Source of the DNA: Bryobacteraceae bacterium
GTDB taxonomy: Bacteria; Acidobacteriota; Terriglobia; Bryobacterales; Bryobacteraceae
Assembly (NCBI GenBank): GCA_019752335.1
Contig: JAIEMJ010000040.1
Coordinates: 62,001-126,000, forward strand
Length of the DNA stretch: 64,000 bases
Direction of reading: 5' to 3'
Both the position numbers and the translations under genes were made by a program. The notes beneath the pieces were generated by a model. It searched no databases. It saw only the letters and a list, made by a program, of their open reading frames with translations, and was not told the origin of the DNA. Shown in pieces: positions 7,343-16,843 of the stretch (positions within the stretch are counted from its first letter, which is position 1; every line of letters begins with the position of its first letter).

Positions 7343-10300
7343 CTACGCCTTTCGGACAGTGACAGATACCCGGGTGCCCGTCGGGTCGCTGGTGGTCTCC
7401 CACTTCGCCCCGATTCGCCGTGCACGTTCTTTCATGCCCGCCAAGCCAAAGTGGCCAGTATCGGGTGAAGGCGCGACGGTGGCGTCAAAGCCGCATCCGT
7501 TGTCATGGACGCAAAGTGCGAGCGTGGCGCCGGAGTATTCGAGGTTCACGGCAATGTTACTGGCCCCACTGTGTCTTTGCGCATTGGTAATGGCTTCCTG
7601 GGCAATCTGCAATAGCTCTCGCTCTGCGGCCGGAACCAAAGGGAAAGGTTTGCCTTCAACCCGGCAATGCACGGGAATCGAACCCTGCAGGCGCCCGGCG
7701 GTGGCCGTAAGACTTTCGGCAAGGGAAGGGCGAGGTTGGTCGCGCAGATCCCAAACGGCTTGGCGCGCTTCTCGCAGATATTGGTCCGCATTTCCCAAAA
7801 CTTGACGGATTCGTTCCCCACTTCCATGAGCTGTTCCATTGGACTTGGAAATCGCTTCCAATTGCAGGGTGACTCCCGTGAAACCTTGTAGCAGCGTATC
7901 GTGTAATTCGCGAGCAATCCGGGTGCGCTCTTCCATCACTGCTTTATGCCTCTCCTGTATATGCCTGATGCGAAGCCACCCGGCCAGACCAGTGACACAG
8001 CCGATCAGCGATACGATCGCGAGGAAGAACCAAATGGTCTCCGTAAAGGCCTTGGACTTCTCGAAGGAAAGCGTTGCCGGTGAAGGCGATTCAACGTGAT
8101 CGCTACTCGCGCCAATCACTTCAAATCGATAGCCGCCACCTTTGAGGCCCGTGTAGACCGCGCTGCGTTGCGTTGCTCCATCGATCCAATCCCGGTCGTA
8201 GCCCACCAAGCGAAAGCGAAACCGGTTCCTTTCCGGCCTGAGTAAGCTCAAGGTGGTGAATTGAAACTCAACCCTGGACGTGCTCGCCGGAATCACGAAC
8301 CCGTCCCTGCCGGAAGCCGCTTGGCCGTCGATCAAGATGCTTTCAATCCGGGTTTCCGGCCGCAGCGGATTCGCCGCTGGAGCCGACGGAACGATGCGCG
8401 CCAAACCTCGCATCATGACCATCCAAATCGAACCGTCTTTCGCTACCCACGTACCCGTGAAAGGGCGGCCTTCCGGGTAGCGAAGGCCATTTTTGGCAGT
8501 AAAGATACCCACTGATAGACGAATGGAGGGTTGGTGAAACAGCCTTGCAAGATCCCTTCCGCGGAGACGGAACACCCCGGAACTAGACCCCGCCCACAGA
8601 TCGCCTTGCGGGTCCAACGCAAGTCCGGTAATCGCTTCATCTGGCAGTCCATTTTTTTTGTTGATCACTAACAGACTCTCGCCGGCCAGTCGAACGAGCC
8701 CGGCTGCGGTTCCGATCCAGACCGGGCCATTCGGATCGACGTACAGGGCACTGATCAGGTTGGAAGGAAGGCCATTGCTCGTATTCCATGTTTTCCAAAC
8801 CCGATTTTGGAGGATCGCCAGGCCGTTCCTGGTTCCGACGTAAATCGCCCCGGAGGGATCCTCCGCCATAAGTGTGATGGGGGCTTTGGCAATGGGAAAC
8901 TCTGGGGAGGCATTCTCCCAAACTCCAACACCGTTTCCGCGGAAGAGCGAACCCGACCGCGTACCCACCCAGAATTCTCCGCTGGCCGTCTCCAAAAATG
9001 AAACTGCCATTTCCTTAGTTGGAATATTCTGCCTGCGATACTGTCCTGACTTGACGGCAAAGAGGAGGTTGGCAGAATCGCGAATCCAGATCGTGCCATC
9101 CCGGGATGTGCCCAATAGATCCTGATCAACATCTTTCTTAGGATGCGTCGCAACGATCTTTTGGCTGCCAACCTCCCCATCCAGCACATTACCGTCGGTG
9201 TCAACGCTGACAATTCCCTCTTTTTCGCTGAGTGCGATCTTGCCGAATGAACTCCGGCGGAGGCCTTCCGGTTCGCCGTAGAAAACAACTTGCGGACTCG
9301 ACAAGCGATGCAGCCCGCCCTGGGTACCGATCCAGACCGAACCTTCCCGGTCCTGAAACAGGGAACGCACTTCGCCCTCGAAAAGTGGCTCGGGCGCTTT
9401 CACTCTTTCCGCGTCGTCAACGGTGGCATTAGCCGCGGTGCGAATCACTCCGTTCCGATAAGTCCCCCACCACACTTCATTTCCAGGCATGACCAGCGCG
9501 CAGGTAACGATCTTCTTGTCTAACGCAAAAGGCCGGGCCGACGGGCGCAGCTTTCCTCCGATGAGAACATCTACGCCCTCTCTGCCCCCAACGAGGATGG
9601 TATCCTGGGCAGTTTCCGTAATGGCCCAGATTGCGTTCGTGGCCAAACCTGAGGTTTTGTCGTAAACTTCCCAAGTATCTCCCTGCCAGCGAATCAAGCC
9701 ATGTTCAGCGGAGCCAAGCCAGGTGGAGCCGTCGACAGCATGGAGCACCCGCAGTATCGTGGAGGGGGGCAATGGTTTTGGAGTTCGAACCGGCACGAAC
9801 TTCGCGCCATTCCATTCGAGTAAACCTCCGCGAGTGGGAGCCGCCCAAAGTCTTCCAGCCCGGTTCAAATGCAACTGAGCGATCTCCCGCTTGGCAAGGC
9901 CGGTTTCGGGTCCGAATCGTTCCCAACGGTTGCCTACGAAGCGCACCAGACCCGGTTCCAGCGGGGCACCCCACAAGGTACCCTCGCGATCTACTACCAG
10001 CGTTGTAACGATATTGGTACCGAGGCCGGGAATGTTGGACCGATCAAACAGAGTGGAGCGGATACCATCGAAACGGGCGATCCCCGCGCGCGTGGCCAAC
10101 CAGAGGTAGCCATCGCGAGTCTGTTCAATCGACGTAACCGTGCTGTGGGGAAGGCCGGAGTCCATATTCCAGGAGTCCAAGATCCATTGCGACAACTTCA
10201 AAGGCGGCGCGGCTGCCAGCGTCGAGCCAAAGAAAACACAGCAGATCAGGATTCTGCCGGCGCTACCCAAGTAGAGAGCCAGACTAGAAATTGCGGCAGC

Positions 10301-10360
10301 CACAATTTGAGCCCAACAATGTCTTGAAGCCGCATCCAATCTCCCCACTGTGAAGATCAT
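7343..10360 (-). CDS. hybrid sensor histidine kinase with two-component-regulator propeller repeats
   Basis: The protein has about 1005 residues. The start chosen is ATG 10360, because the longer ORF from 10516 would overlap addA; no good ribosome site is present. After a hydrophobic signal-like segment come many Reg_prop blades (TRDGYLWLATRAGIARFDG, DREGSVWIGTQGGLHRL and others), forming a large sensory propeller. A Y_Y_Y domain follows (GGYRFEVIGASSD), then one membrane helix (IWFFLAIVSLIGCVTGLAG). Next is a HisKA_3 dimerisation domain with ARELHDTLLQGF (His near residue 820), and a HATPase_c with NAQRHSGA and DNGCGFD. The sensor faces the periplasm. Such kinases often sense carbohydrates, but the ligand here is unknown. 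Confidence 0.92.
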   Translation of the reverse strand: MIFTVGRLDAASRHCWAQIVAAAISSLALYLGSAGRILICCVFFGSTLAAAPPLKLSQWILDSWNMDSGLPHSTVTSIEQTRDGYLWLATRAGIARFDGIRSTLFDRSNIPGLGTNIVTTLVVDREGTLWGAPLEPGLVRFVGNRWERFGPETGLAKREIAQLHLNRAGRLWAAPTRGGLLEWNGAKFVPVRTPKPLPPSTILRVLHAVDGSTWLGSAEHGLIRWQGDTWEVYDKTSGLATNAIWAITETAQDTILVGGREGVDVLIGGKLRPSARPFALDKKIVTCALVMPGNEVWWGTYRNGVIRTAANATVDDAERVKAPEPLFEGEVRSLFQDREGSVWIGTQGGLHRLSSPQVVFYGEPEGLRRSSFGKIALSEKEGIVSVDTDGNVLDGEVGSQKIVATHPKKDVDQDLLGTSRDGTIWIRDSANLLFAVKSGQYRRQNIPTKEMAVSFLETASGEFWVGTRSGSLFRGNGVGVWENASPEFPIAKAPITLMAEDPSGAIYVGTRNGLAILQNRVWKTWNTSNGLPSNLISALYVDPNGPVWIGTAAGLVRLAGESLLVINKKNGLPDEAITGLALDPQGDLWAGSSSGVFRLRGRDLARLFHQPSIRLSVGIFTAKNGLRYPEGRPFTGTWVAKDGSIWMVMMRGLARIVPSAPAANPLRPETRIESILIDGQAASGRDGFVIPASTSRVEFQFTTLSLLRPERNRFRFRLVGYDRDWIDGATQRSAVYTGLKGGGYRFEVIGASSDHVESPSPATLSFEKSKAFTETIWFFLAIVSLIGCVTGLAGWLRIRHIQERHKAVMEERTRIARELHDTLLQGFTGVTLQLEAISKSNGTAHGSGERIRQVLGNADQYLREARQAVWDLRDQPRPSLAESLTATAGRLQGSIPVHCRVEGKPFPLVPAAERELLQIAQEAITNAQRHSGASNIAVNLEYSGATLALCVHDNGCGFDATVAPSPDTGHFGLAGMKERARRIGAKWETTSDPTGTRVSVTVRKA

Positions 10361-10487
10361 AATATAGTCGGCGTAGCCAAGCTCGCCTCTGCTCAATGGA
10401 ACTTGAGCGGTAGCGGGTAGCGCTCGCGTTCCGCGCGGAGCGATCTTACCAACCTCGCCAGCCGCGCACGATAAACGTCGTCGCTTT

Positions 10488-13172
10488 TCAAATGGTTTGC
10501 TTCCAACTCTCGACATAGAAGGCCGGGTCCCGCACTTCCACCTCGGTCACTTCGCCGTCAAAACGGAAAGCGCGGGCCGCACGGCCCAGATGACGCGCGA
10601 GCACGAAGGCATATAAGCTAGCCGGCCAAACATCCGTCGCAAAAGCCACGACGATGGGTTCACCGTGTTCGACAAACCAAACGTCGATGGCGCCGGTGAC
10701 GATGACGCCATTGATCTCCACGGTGAAGTCCCAGTCGCGGTGTTGTTCGGTGGCGCGCCGCGCGCGCTGGCCCAGCGTGGTGTCCTCGAAACCGGGCGCG
10801 GGTACGGAGGTCACGGTTAACACGGCGTCCCACGGCTCGTCAGGGGCGATAGGCCGGAGTAACTCGGGCGGGCGGGCCGTGGCCGTGAACTCGACTAAGT
10901 CGTAGCGCGGCGGCGGTACGATGGCCAAGCGCGGCGTCACGCAGCGGCGGACCATCTCCGGCCATTTCGAGCGCACCTGTTTTCCCTCTGCCCAACTGAA
11001 GCAGAGCCGGTCCTCAGCTCGGGTCATGCCGACGTAGAAGAGGCGATTCACCTCGGCGGCTTCGCGTTCAATTTCGGCGTCGAGGTTCTGGCGATGCAAG
11101 CGGTCATGCACGGCATCGCCGGTGGCCGGGTCGCGCCAGGTGATGCCCAGGCCGCGCGACGGATGGAAACTGACCGGCGCGGAACGGCCTCCGCCGCCCG
11201 CGCGTTGCAAGCCACAGAGGAAAACGACGGGAAACTCCAGGCCCTTGGCGCCGTGCATGGTCATCACCTGGACGGCTTCGCCGTCGTCTCCGGTGGGCGC
11301 GTTGCCTTCGCGTTCCTGCGCGCGCTCTTCCAAACGGCGGACTAACTCGGCGAGTGGCCGCGGGTCCGCGTGCCACCACTCACGCACCATAGTGAGTAAC
11401 TTGTCGATATTGGCGCGGCCTGCGGCGTCGAGGCCTAAGGCATAGCCAGACTCGTCCACGGCACAGGCCAACAAACGGTCCGGCGCGATTTCCTGGGCCA
11501 TCTCACGGTGTAAGTGCAATCGCGCGGCAAAGTCGGCCGGGAGCGCGTCGACTAGGGCTCCGCCGGCCAGACGCATGGCGTAGATATCTTCGTCGCTGTA
11601 GCCGGCGAGCGGGGAGCGTAACACCGCGACCAGCGCAATCTCGTCGCGGGGATTGGCGACCATGCGCAGCCAGTTTACTAAGTCAGTCACTTCGGGCGCG
11701 GCAAAGAAGCCCCGGCCCAGCGACATCACGAAGGGTACACCAAAGGCGCGCAGTGCTTGTTCGAAGACGGGTAAGCCGGTAGTCTGGCGGAAGAGCAAAG
11801 CGAAGTGGGAGTAGCGATATCCCGTAGCGTGTAACTCGCGGATCCGGCGCGCGACGTGCTCGGCTTCCAGTTGCTCGCGTAGTTCAGGCGTATCGCCTTC
11901 GGTTACGAGAGCTTCAACGACGGGTCCGTCGCTGGGAGGGAATTCCCTGCGCGCTTCGAGTAATGGCGGCTCGAGGCCGGGAGCATCGTCGACAATAGCC
12001 ATCGCGGTTTGCAGAATTTCGGGCCGGCTGCGATAGTTGCCGCGCAATTCGTCGACAGCTTGTAGCGAATCGAGCAGGCCCTGCCGGTATTGCCGGAAGC
12101 TTTCGGGTGTCGCATGGCGAAAGCCGAAAATACTCTGATTCAAGTCGCCGACGCCGAAGAAGCGGCCTTCGCGACGCACTAAATTCATCAGACGCCATTG
12201 CAGAGGATTCGTATCTTGTAACTCATCCATCAGAATGGCTTCGTACTCTTCCTGCACACGGGAGCGAATTTCCGGGTAGCCTTCGAGTAACGCGATGGTG
12301 CGGGATTCGAGGTCACCGAAGTCGAGTACGCCGCGTTCGAACTTACGCCGGTCTACGTCGGAGGCTAACTGGGCGAATAACTCGACGAGTAACTCTCGCG
12401 CCGGTGCGTAGTGATGCATTAGCGCCGCCAGGCGATATTCCTTCAGGCACTCGCGAAAGTGCTTGGCGGCGTCGCCGCGCGCGTTCTTGATGAGGTTGGC
12501 GCCTTGGTCCAGCAGGGCGAAGTGTTTCGCGGTGAGGGACTCGGGCATACGCCGCAGCAGATCCAACCATTCGCGAAATCCAGGCTTATCCAGGTCCGCG
12601 GTGGCAGCAAGTAAGTGCGAACGGTCCGGTTGGCTCTCAGGCTCCGTGCGTAAATGCTCGAGCCGGCCACCGCTCGACCGCCATGTTTCGTAGAGTTCGG
12701 CCAAGTGCTCTACCGGTTGGTCCGAGTGCCAGGCCGAAAGGAGCAAGCGAAGGTCACTACGGCGTTCGGCGGCCATTCGGTCCAAAGTAGCTTTGATAGC
12801 GGTATGTAACTCCGCGCGCATCTCCGCTTCGTCGAGAATGGTGAAGCGAGGGTCGAGCCCGGCGGGGATCGCGTAGCGCCGCAGCAGCCGCGCACCGAAA
12901 CCGTGGATCGTGGCGACGGGGGCGCGCTCAATCTCCTGGCGCAAGGCAGGCTGATCGCGGAAGCGCACCGCCAGCCTTTGTTTGATTTCTTGCGCCGCTT
13001 TTTCAGTGAAAGTAATGGCGAGGACCTGGCTAGGGCGATAGCCGCGTTCATGAATGAGCCAGGCGTAGCGCTCCACCAGGACGCGCGTCTTGCCGGAGCC
13101 TGGGCCGGCAATGACGCAGACGTCCTGGCCCCAACGGGTGACCGCGGCGAATTGTTCTGGCGTCAGATTCAC
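10488..13172 (-). CDS. addA: AddA-like UvrD/Rep-family helicase with degenerate nuclease domain
   Basis: The 894-residue protein starts at GTG 13172, which overlaps the addB stop (GTGA); the frame upstream lies inside addB. Motifs in order: Q-motif LTPEQFAAV, Walker A AGPGSGKTRV, ITFTEKAAQEIK, Walker B ILMDELQDTNPLQW, motif III/IV GVGDLNQSIFGFRHA and LRGNYRSRPEIL, MTMHGAKGLEFPVVFL, and motif VI YVGMTRAEDRLCFSWAE. The C-terminus keeps the nuclease-like fold entry (GVIVTGAIDVWFVEHGE), but the expected DYKT is AFAT. It should act with AddB in double-strand-break end resection. Confidence 0.88.
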   Translation of the reverse strand: MNLTPEQFAAVTRWGQDVCVIAGPGSGKTRVLVERYAWLIHERGYRPSQVLAITFTEKAAQEIKQRLAVRFRDQPALRQEIERAPVATIHGFGARLLRRYAIPAGLDPRFTILDEAEMRAELHTAIKATLDRMAAERRSDLRLLLSAWHSDQPVEHLAELYETWRSSGGRLEHLRTEPESQPDRSHLLAATADLDKPGFREWLDLLRRMPESLTAKHFALLDQGANLIKNARGDAAKHFRECLKEYRLAALMHHYAPARELLVELFAQLASDVDRRKFERGVLDFGDLESRTIALLEGYPEIRSRVQEEYEAILMDELQDTNPLQWRLMNLVRREGRFFGVGDLNQSIFGFRHATPESFRQYRQGLLDSLQAVDELRGNYRSRPEILQTAMAIVDDAPGLEPPLLEARREFPPSDGPVVEALVTEGDTPELREQLEAEHVARRIRELHATGYRYSHFALLFRQTTGLPVFEQALRAFGVPFVMSLGRGFFAAPEVTDLVNWLRMVANPRDEIALVAVLRSPLAGYSDEDIYAMRLAGGALVDALPADFAARLHLHREMAQEIAPDRLLACAVDESGYALGLDAAGRANIDKLLTMVREWWHADPRPLAELVRRLEERAQEREGNAPTGDDGEAVQVMTMHGAKGLEFPVVFLCGLQRAGGGGRSAPVSFHPSRGLGITWRDPATGDAVHDRLHRQNLDAEIEREAAEVNRLFYVGMTRAEDRLCFSWAEGKQVRSKWPEMVRRCVTPRLAIVPPPRYDLVEFTATARPPELLRPIAPDEPWDAVLTVTSVPAPGFEDTTLGQRARRATEQHRDWDFTVEINGVIVTGAIDVWFVEHGEPIVVAFATDVWPASLYAFVLARHLGRAARAFRFDGEVTEVEVRDPAFYVESWKQTI

Positions 13173-15733
13173 GTGGCCACCTGCACCAACTGGGTCTCCG
13201 TGCGAATGCGGCAGGCACTTTCGAAGTCGCAATATTGACAATTGTTGCGGTCCACCGGGCGCACGGCAATTTCGCCGTCACGGATGCGGGCGATTACTTC
13301 CTGGGTGAGTTCTTCCGCCCGCCGCATCATCTCCCGCAGGCTGGCCGGATCGTCCCAGCCGGAGATCTTGGCCGAGTCCCGGAGGGCGACATAGTGAAAG
13401 CTGCGCGGCGCCAGGCCGAGGGTCCGTTGCAGGCCGAGTAAGTACAGGCCGCCCTGCACATACTGCTCGCTATCCTGGCGTTTGGTGACATTGGCGGCCT
13501 TCGAATACTTATAGTCGTAAGCGGCCACGGTGCCTTCCGGGAAAACGTCATAGCGGTCAATTCGAGCCCGAATCTGTAAGTCGCCGGCGAGCGGGAATTC
13601 CAGGCGCTGCTCGAGATGGGGCTTGCCACCGGTGGCGGGCCGGAACTCGCGCTCGAAGCTATGTAAGTCACGGAGCATTTTGAGGCGTTCGATTTCGGCC
13701 AGGTAACCGGGCGGGATATTGCGTTCCTCGCAGATGCGCTCATAGACTTGGTCGAACAACTCGTCAAACGACTGTGGGCCGCGAGCCGCCAGCCGGTGCA
13801 ATACTTCGTGAATGATCGTCCCTTGGGCCAGTGCATCCAGGCGCTCACCTGGTTCCGCGGGCGGCGGTTTCAACCTCAACGTGTAGCGGCCGAAGAACTG
13901 GAACGGACATTGGAGAAAGCTTTCAAGGCTGGAAGGGCTCGCCGTGGCGTGACGCGCGGCGAGAGCTGCTTGCAAGCGCGGCGCGGCGAGACGGGTGGCT
14001 CGGGCAGCCGCGTACCGGTGTTCGACGTAAGGAAGAATCGCGCGACTATCGGCGTCCACTACAGGCAACCCTTCCAGGGCAAAGGCAGGCTGCGTCCTTT
14101 CGCCTTGCCGGTCAAACCGGGGGTAACTCAAGTAAGACTCTTCGGCCGCCCGGCTTCGCGCGACCGAGAGTAAGTAGCGTTCTTCCGCCTGCCGGTCCGC
14201 CATGGTACGCAAGGCAAGACCCATTTCATTGAGCTGCCGCCGAACTTGATCCGGAAACAAAGCATCTTCCGAAGGATGCTGAGGGAAGGTGCCTTCGAGT
14301 AAGCCCGCGCAGAAGACGACGGGCAGACGCCACTGGCGAGCCTCCTGCGCGTCCATCACGTGGACCACGTCGCGGCGATTGTCCTCTTCCCGTACGGGCG
14401 TGCCGGCGGCCATGGCGCGGACGTCGGCCCAGTAAGTAGCCAGGCCTTGGGGGCGATCGGGCAGGATGGCCGTCACTGAGGCTAGTAAGGCAGCGATCGC
14501 GGGCGTCAGACTCGCGAATAACTGTTGCCAGAGGGCGGGCCGCAGGGCGCGGTCTCTTACCTCGTCGAGCCGTTCGAGGATGCTGAGTAAGGGCGTGAAG
14601 AGGAGTAAGTCGGCCAGGTTAGGTAAACCGCTAGCGGGGATGCGGCGGCGTAACTCGAAGTCGATTTCATCGCGCCGCTGGCCGACATCAGCGCCGCGGC
14701 GGCGCAGGCAGACGAGTAAGTCACGCTGATCCCAGTTACTCAAGGCGGCCTGCGCCAAGGCGTCCGCGTATTGGAAGCCGGGAGTGTTCAGGGTGGAAGT
14801 GGCAAAGTAGAAACGCGCGGGAATGCGGAAGCGTTCGAAGGCGGTGCGGAGGGCGGGAACATAGGGTCCGGCGGCGCGCACGATGACCGCCATCTCGCGG
14901 TAGCGATGGCCAGCGGCGCGAGCCCGGAGAATGCCCGCCGCGATGCGCGTGACTTCGCTCTCGAAGGAGTGCGCCGTGGTGAGGGTGGTGCGAGCGGGAG
15001 GCGGTACGAACCGGCAATGCTCCAGGGTAAAGCCGCGCTGCTCGAGCATCCGGAAGGCGCGTTGCGCGGTGGGGCCGTCGGGCAGCGTGACGGTAACCGG
15101 TACGTAGCGCCGGGCGGCGTCGAGCAGCGCGACCTCGCCCTCGGTGAGCGTATAGAAGCCGTCGCACAGCCAGGCCTCCGGGGGGCAGCCCTGCCGGTAG
15201 AGCGCCGCCGTGGCGCCCGTCAATCGCCAACCGCGCAAGGCTCGGCCCGCCTGCTTGACCTCGGCTTCCAACGAAGCATAGAAACGTACAAACTCTTCAG
15301 CGTCCGGATGCAGGCGCCGCAGGAGCGCGCCGGTGGCGGCCAGGTCCTGGCTGCTGTAGCCGGCGGCGTCCACTTCGGTGGCGATGGCGGAGAGGGTTGC
15401 CGCGAAACCAGGCGTCGCCAGGAGAGCTTGCCAACGTTTGCCGCGAAACTTGGCGAGCGTCCGCCGGATGAGGACTTCGAGTTCTCCGGGGAGAATCTGC
15501 GGCGCCAATCCATAGGCGAACTCGCCCACCACGGTCGCCAGCGTAGCCACCTGGCGTCCCCGCACCACCCGGCCTTCGCGCGCCAACTCATGCGTGAGAT
15601 GGGCGGCCATGGTCGCGGTGGGGACGATGAAGCGCGAAGGTTGCGTGCGAAAAATCTCCCGCAGTCGCGTTGACTTTCCGGAACCGACGGGGCCTAACAG
15701 AATGCGGCCTGGCTCTAGTTGGCGAATCTCCAA
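13169..15733 (-). CDS. addB: AddB-like PD-(D/E)XK nuclease subunit
   Basis: The 854-residue protein starts at TTG 15733, about eight bases after GGAGAC. It has a Walker A-like GPVGSGKST at residues 14-22, an inactivated helicase body, and a C-terminal RecB-type nuclease: ARIDRYDVFPEGTVAAYDYKYSK, then QYVQGGLYLLGL. Four cysteines fit the AddB iron-sulphur staple: one in FLQCPFQFFGRYTL and three in NCQYCDFESACR (CxxC-x5-C). It overlaps addA by four bases. Together they make the RecBCD-equivalent complex for break repair. The protein is shorter than the Bacillus subtilis AddB. Confidence 0.88.
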   Translation of the reverse strand: MEIRQLEPGRILLGPVGSGKSTRLREIFRTQPSRFIVPTATMAAHLTHELAREGRVVRGRQVATLATVVGEFAYGLAPQILPGELEVLIRRTLAKFRGKRWQALLATPGFAATLSAIATEVDAAGYSSQDLAATGALLRRLHPDAEEFVRFYASLEAEVKQAGRALRGWRLTGATAALYRQGCPPEAWLCDGFYTLTEGEVALLDAARRYVPVTVTLPDGPTAQRAFRMLEQRGFTLEHCRFVPPPARTTLTTAHSFESEVTRIAAGILRARAAGHRYREMAVIVRAAGPYVPALRTAFERFRIPARFYFATSTLNTPGFQYADALAQAALSNWDQRDLLVCLRRRGADVGQRRDEIDFELRRRIPASGLPNLADLLLFTPLLSILERLDEVRDRALRPALWQQLFASLTPAIAALLASVTAILPDRPQGLATYWADVRAMAAGTPVREEDNRRDVVHVMDAQEARQWRLPVVFCAGLLEGTFPQHPSEDALFPDQVRRQLNEMGLALRTMADRQAEERYLLSVARSRAAEESYLSYPRFDRQGERTQPAFALEGLPVVDADSRAILPYVEHRYAAARATRLAAPRLQAALAARHATASPSSLESFLQCPFQFFGRYTLRLKPPPAEPGERLDALAQGTIIHEVLHRLAARGPQSFDELFDQVYERICEERNIPPGYLAEIERLKMLRDLHSFEREFRPATGGKPHLEQRLEFPLAGDLQIRARIDRYDVFPEGTVAAYDYKYSKAANVTKRQDSEQYVQGGLYLLGLQRTLGLAPRSFHYVALRDSAKISGWDDPASLREMMRRAEELTQEVIARIRDGEIAVRPVDRNNCQYCDFESACRIRTETQLVQVAT

Positions 15734-15820
15734 GAACCATTGTCTCCGGTCGCCCGGCCACGCGCCAGTTTTTGGCTTCGCGGTAAAGCGAGTGGTGAGG
15801 CGCCTGGCGGAAGGGCGCCT

Positions 15821-16837
15821 TCACCCGCCGATGTAGCGCGCGTAGAGTGAGCGCGCCAGGGCGACGTCTTGCGTGCCCTTGATGATGGCGCGGCCGTCGG
15901 GGAAGATCGTCATCTCGTAGGGCGCGATGAAGAAGCGCAGGGCGAATTCGTTGGCGCGCACCTGGCCCAAGGGCGCGAGCGTTTGCGCCAACGCAACTAG
16001 GTCCAGCGGGCGCTTCCGCTCGTGGATCTGTACGGCGTTGCGGCCACACAACGAGACGGGCTTGCGGTGCTGCCCCTGCAGATGCTCGAAGCGGCGCTGG
16101 CCGCAGCAAAGGCAGGCGGGGTCCGGTTGCGGGGGAGCGGTTTGGCGAATGCGGCCGGTCCAGACGTCGAGGGTGGTGAGGCCGAGGTAAGGCTCCTGCC
16201 CCACGAGAATCTTCATCGCCGCGGCGACTTGCAAGGCGCCCACGGCGGTGGTGATCGCGGACAGGACGCCCACCGTCTCGCAGGTCTCCTGCGCGCCGCC
16301 GGGGGGCTCGGGATAGACGCAGGCGAGGCAGGCGGTGCGGCCGGGAATCACTGGCATGGTGAGGCCGTAGCTACCCACGGCGGCGCCGTAGATCCAAGGC
16401 AGACCGTGGGCGATGGCGTAGTCGTTCAATAAGTAGCGCGTCTCGAAATTGTCGGTGCCGTCGAGCAGTAAGTGCGTGCCGGCGAGTAAGTCGGCGGCGT
16501 TGGCGGGAGTGAGGTCGACGGCTTCGGCTTCCACGCGAATTCCTGAGTTGATGCGCCCGATGGCGTCCCGCGCGGCGATGGCTTTGGGTAGGGCGAGCCG
16601 GGCGTCTTCTTCGGTGAAGAGCCACTGCCTTTGTAAGTTGGAGGCTTCGATGGAGTCGCGGTCAATGATGCGCAGGGTGCCCACGCCGGCGCGGGCGAGC
16701 GCCGCCGCCTGATAAGTACCCAGGGCGCCGCAGCCCACGATGGTGACGTGCGAGGCGAGTAGTCTCTCTTGCCCCGCCCCGCCGAGGCCATCAAAGAGAA
16801 TCTGGCGCGAATACCGTTCCTGGTCGAGTTCGGTCAC
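15821..16837 (-). CDS. ThiF/MoeB/HesA-family adenylyltransferase (E1-like)
   Basis: The 338-residue protein starts at GTG 16837. It opens with ERYSRQILFDGLGGAGQERL and has the nucleotide loop GCGALGTYQAA, RIIDRDSIEASNLQRQ and LLDGTDNFETRYLLND. The catalytic Cys is in ETCETVGVLS, and two CxxC pairs (CLAC, CLCC) should bind zinc. This family adenylates the C-terminal Gly-Gly of ThiS or MoaD-like sulphur carriers. The last 80 residues form an extra domain that is not rhodanese (no CR-type active loop seen). No ThiS or MoaD partner is adjacent. It lies 87 bases upstream of addB on the same strand. Confidence 0.9.
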   Translation of the reverse strand: MTELDQERYSRQILFDGLGGAGQERLLASHVTIVGCGALGTYQAAALARAGVGTLRIIDRDSIEASNLQRQWLFTEEDARLALPKAIAARDAIGRINSGIRVEAEAVDLTPANAADLLAGTHLLLDGTDNFETRYLLNDYAIAHGLPWIYGAAVGSYGLTMPVIPGRTACLACVYPEPPGGAQETCETVGVLSAITTAVGALQVAAAMKILVGQEPYLGLTTLDVWTGRIRQTAPPQPDPACLCCGQRRFEHLQGQHRKPVSLCGRNAVQIHERKRPLDLVALAQTLAPLGQVRANEFALRFFIAPYEMTIFPDGRAIIKGTQDVALARSLYARYIGG

Positions 16838-16843
16838 AGTGAT

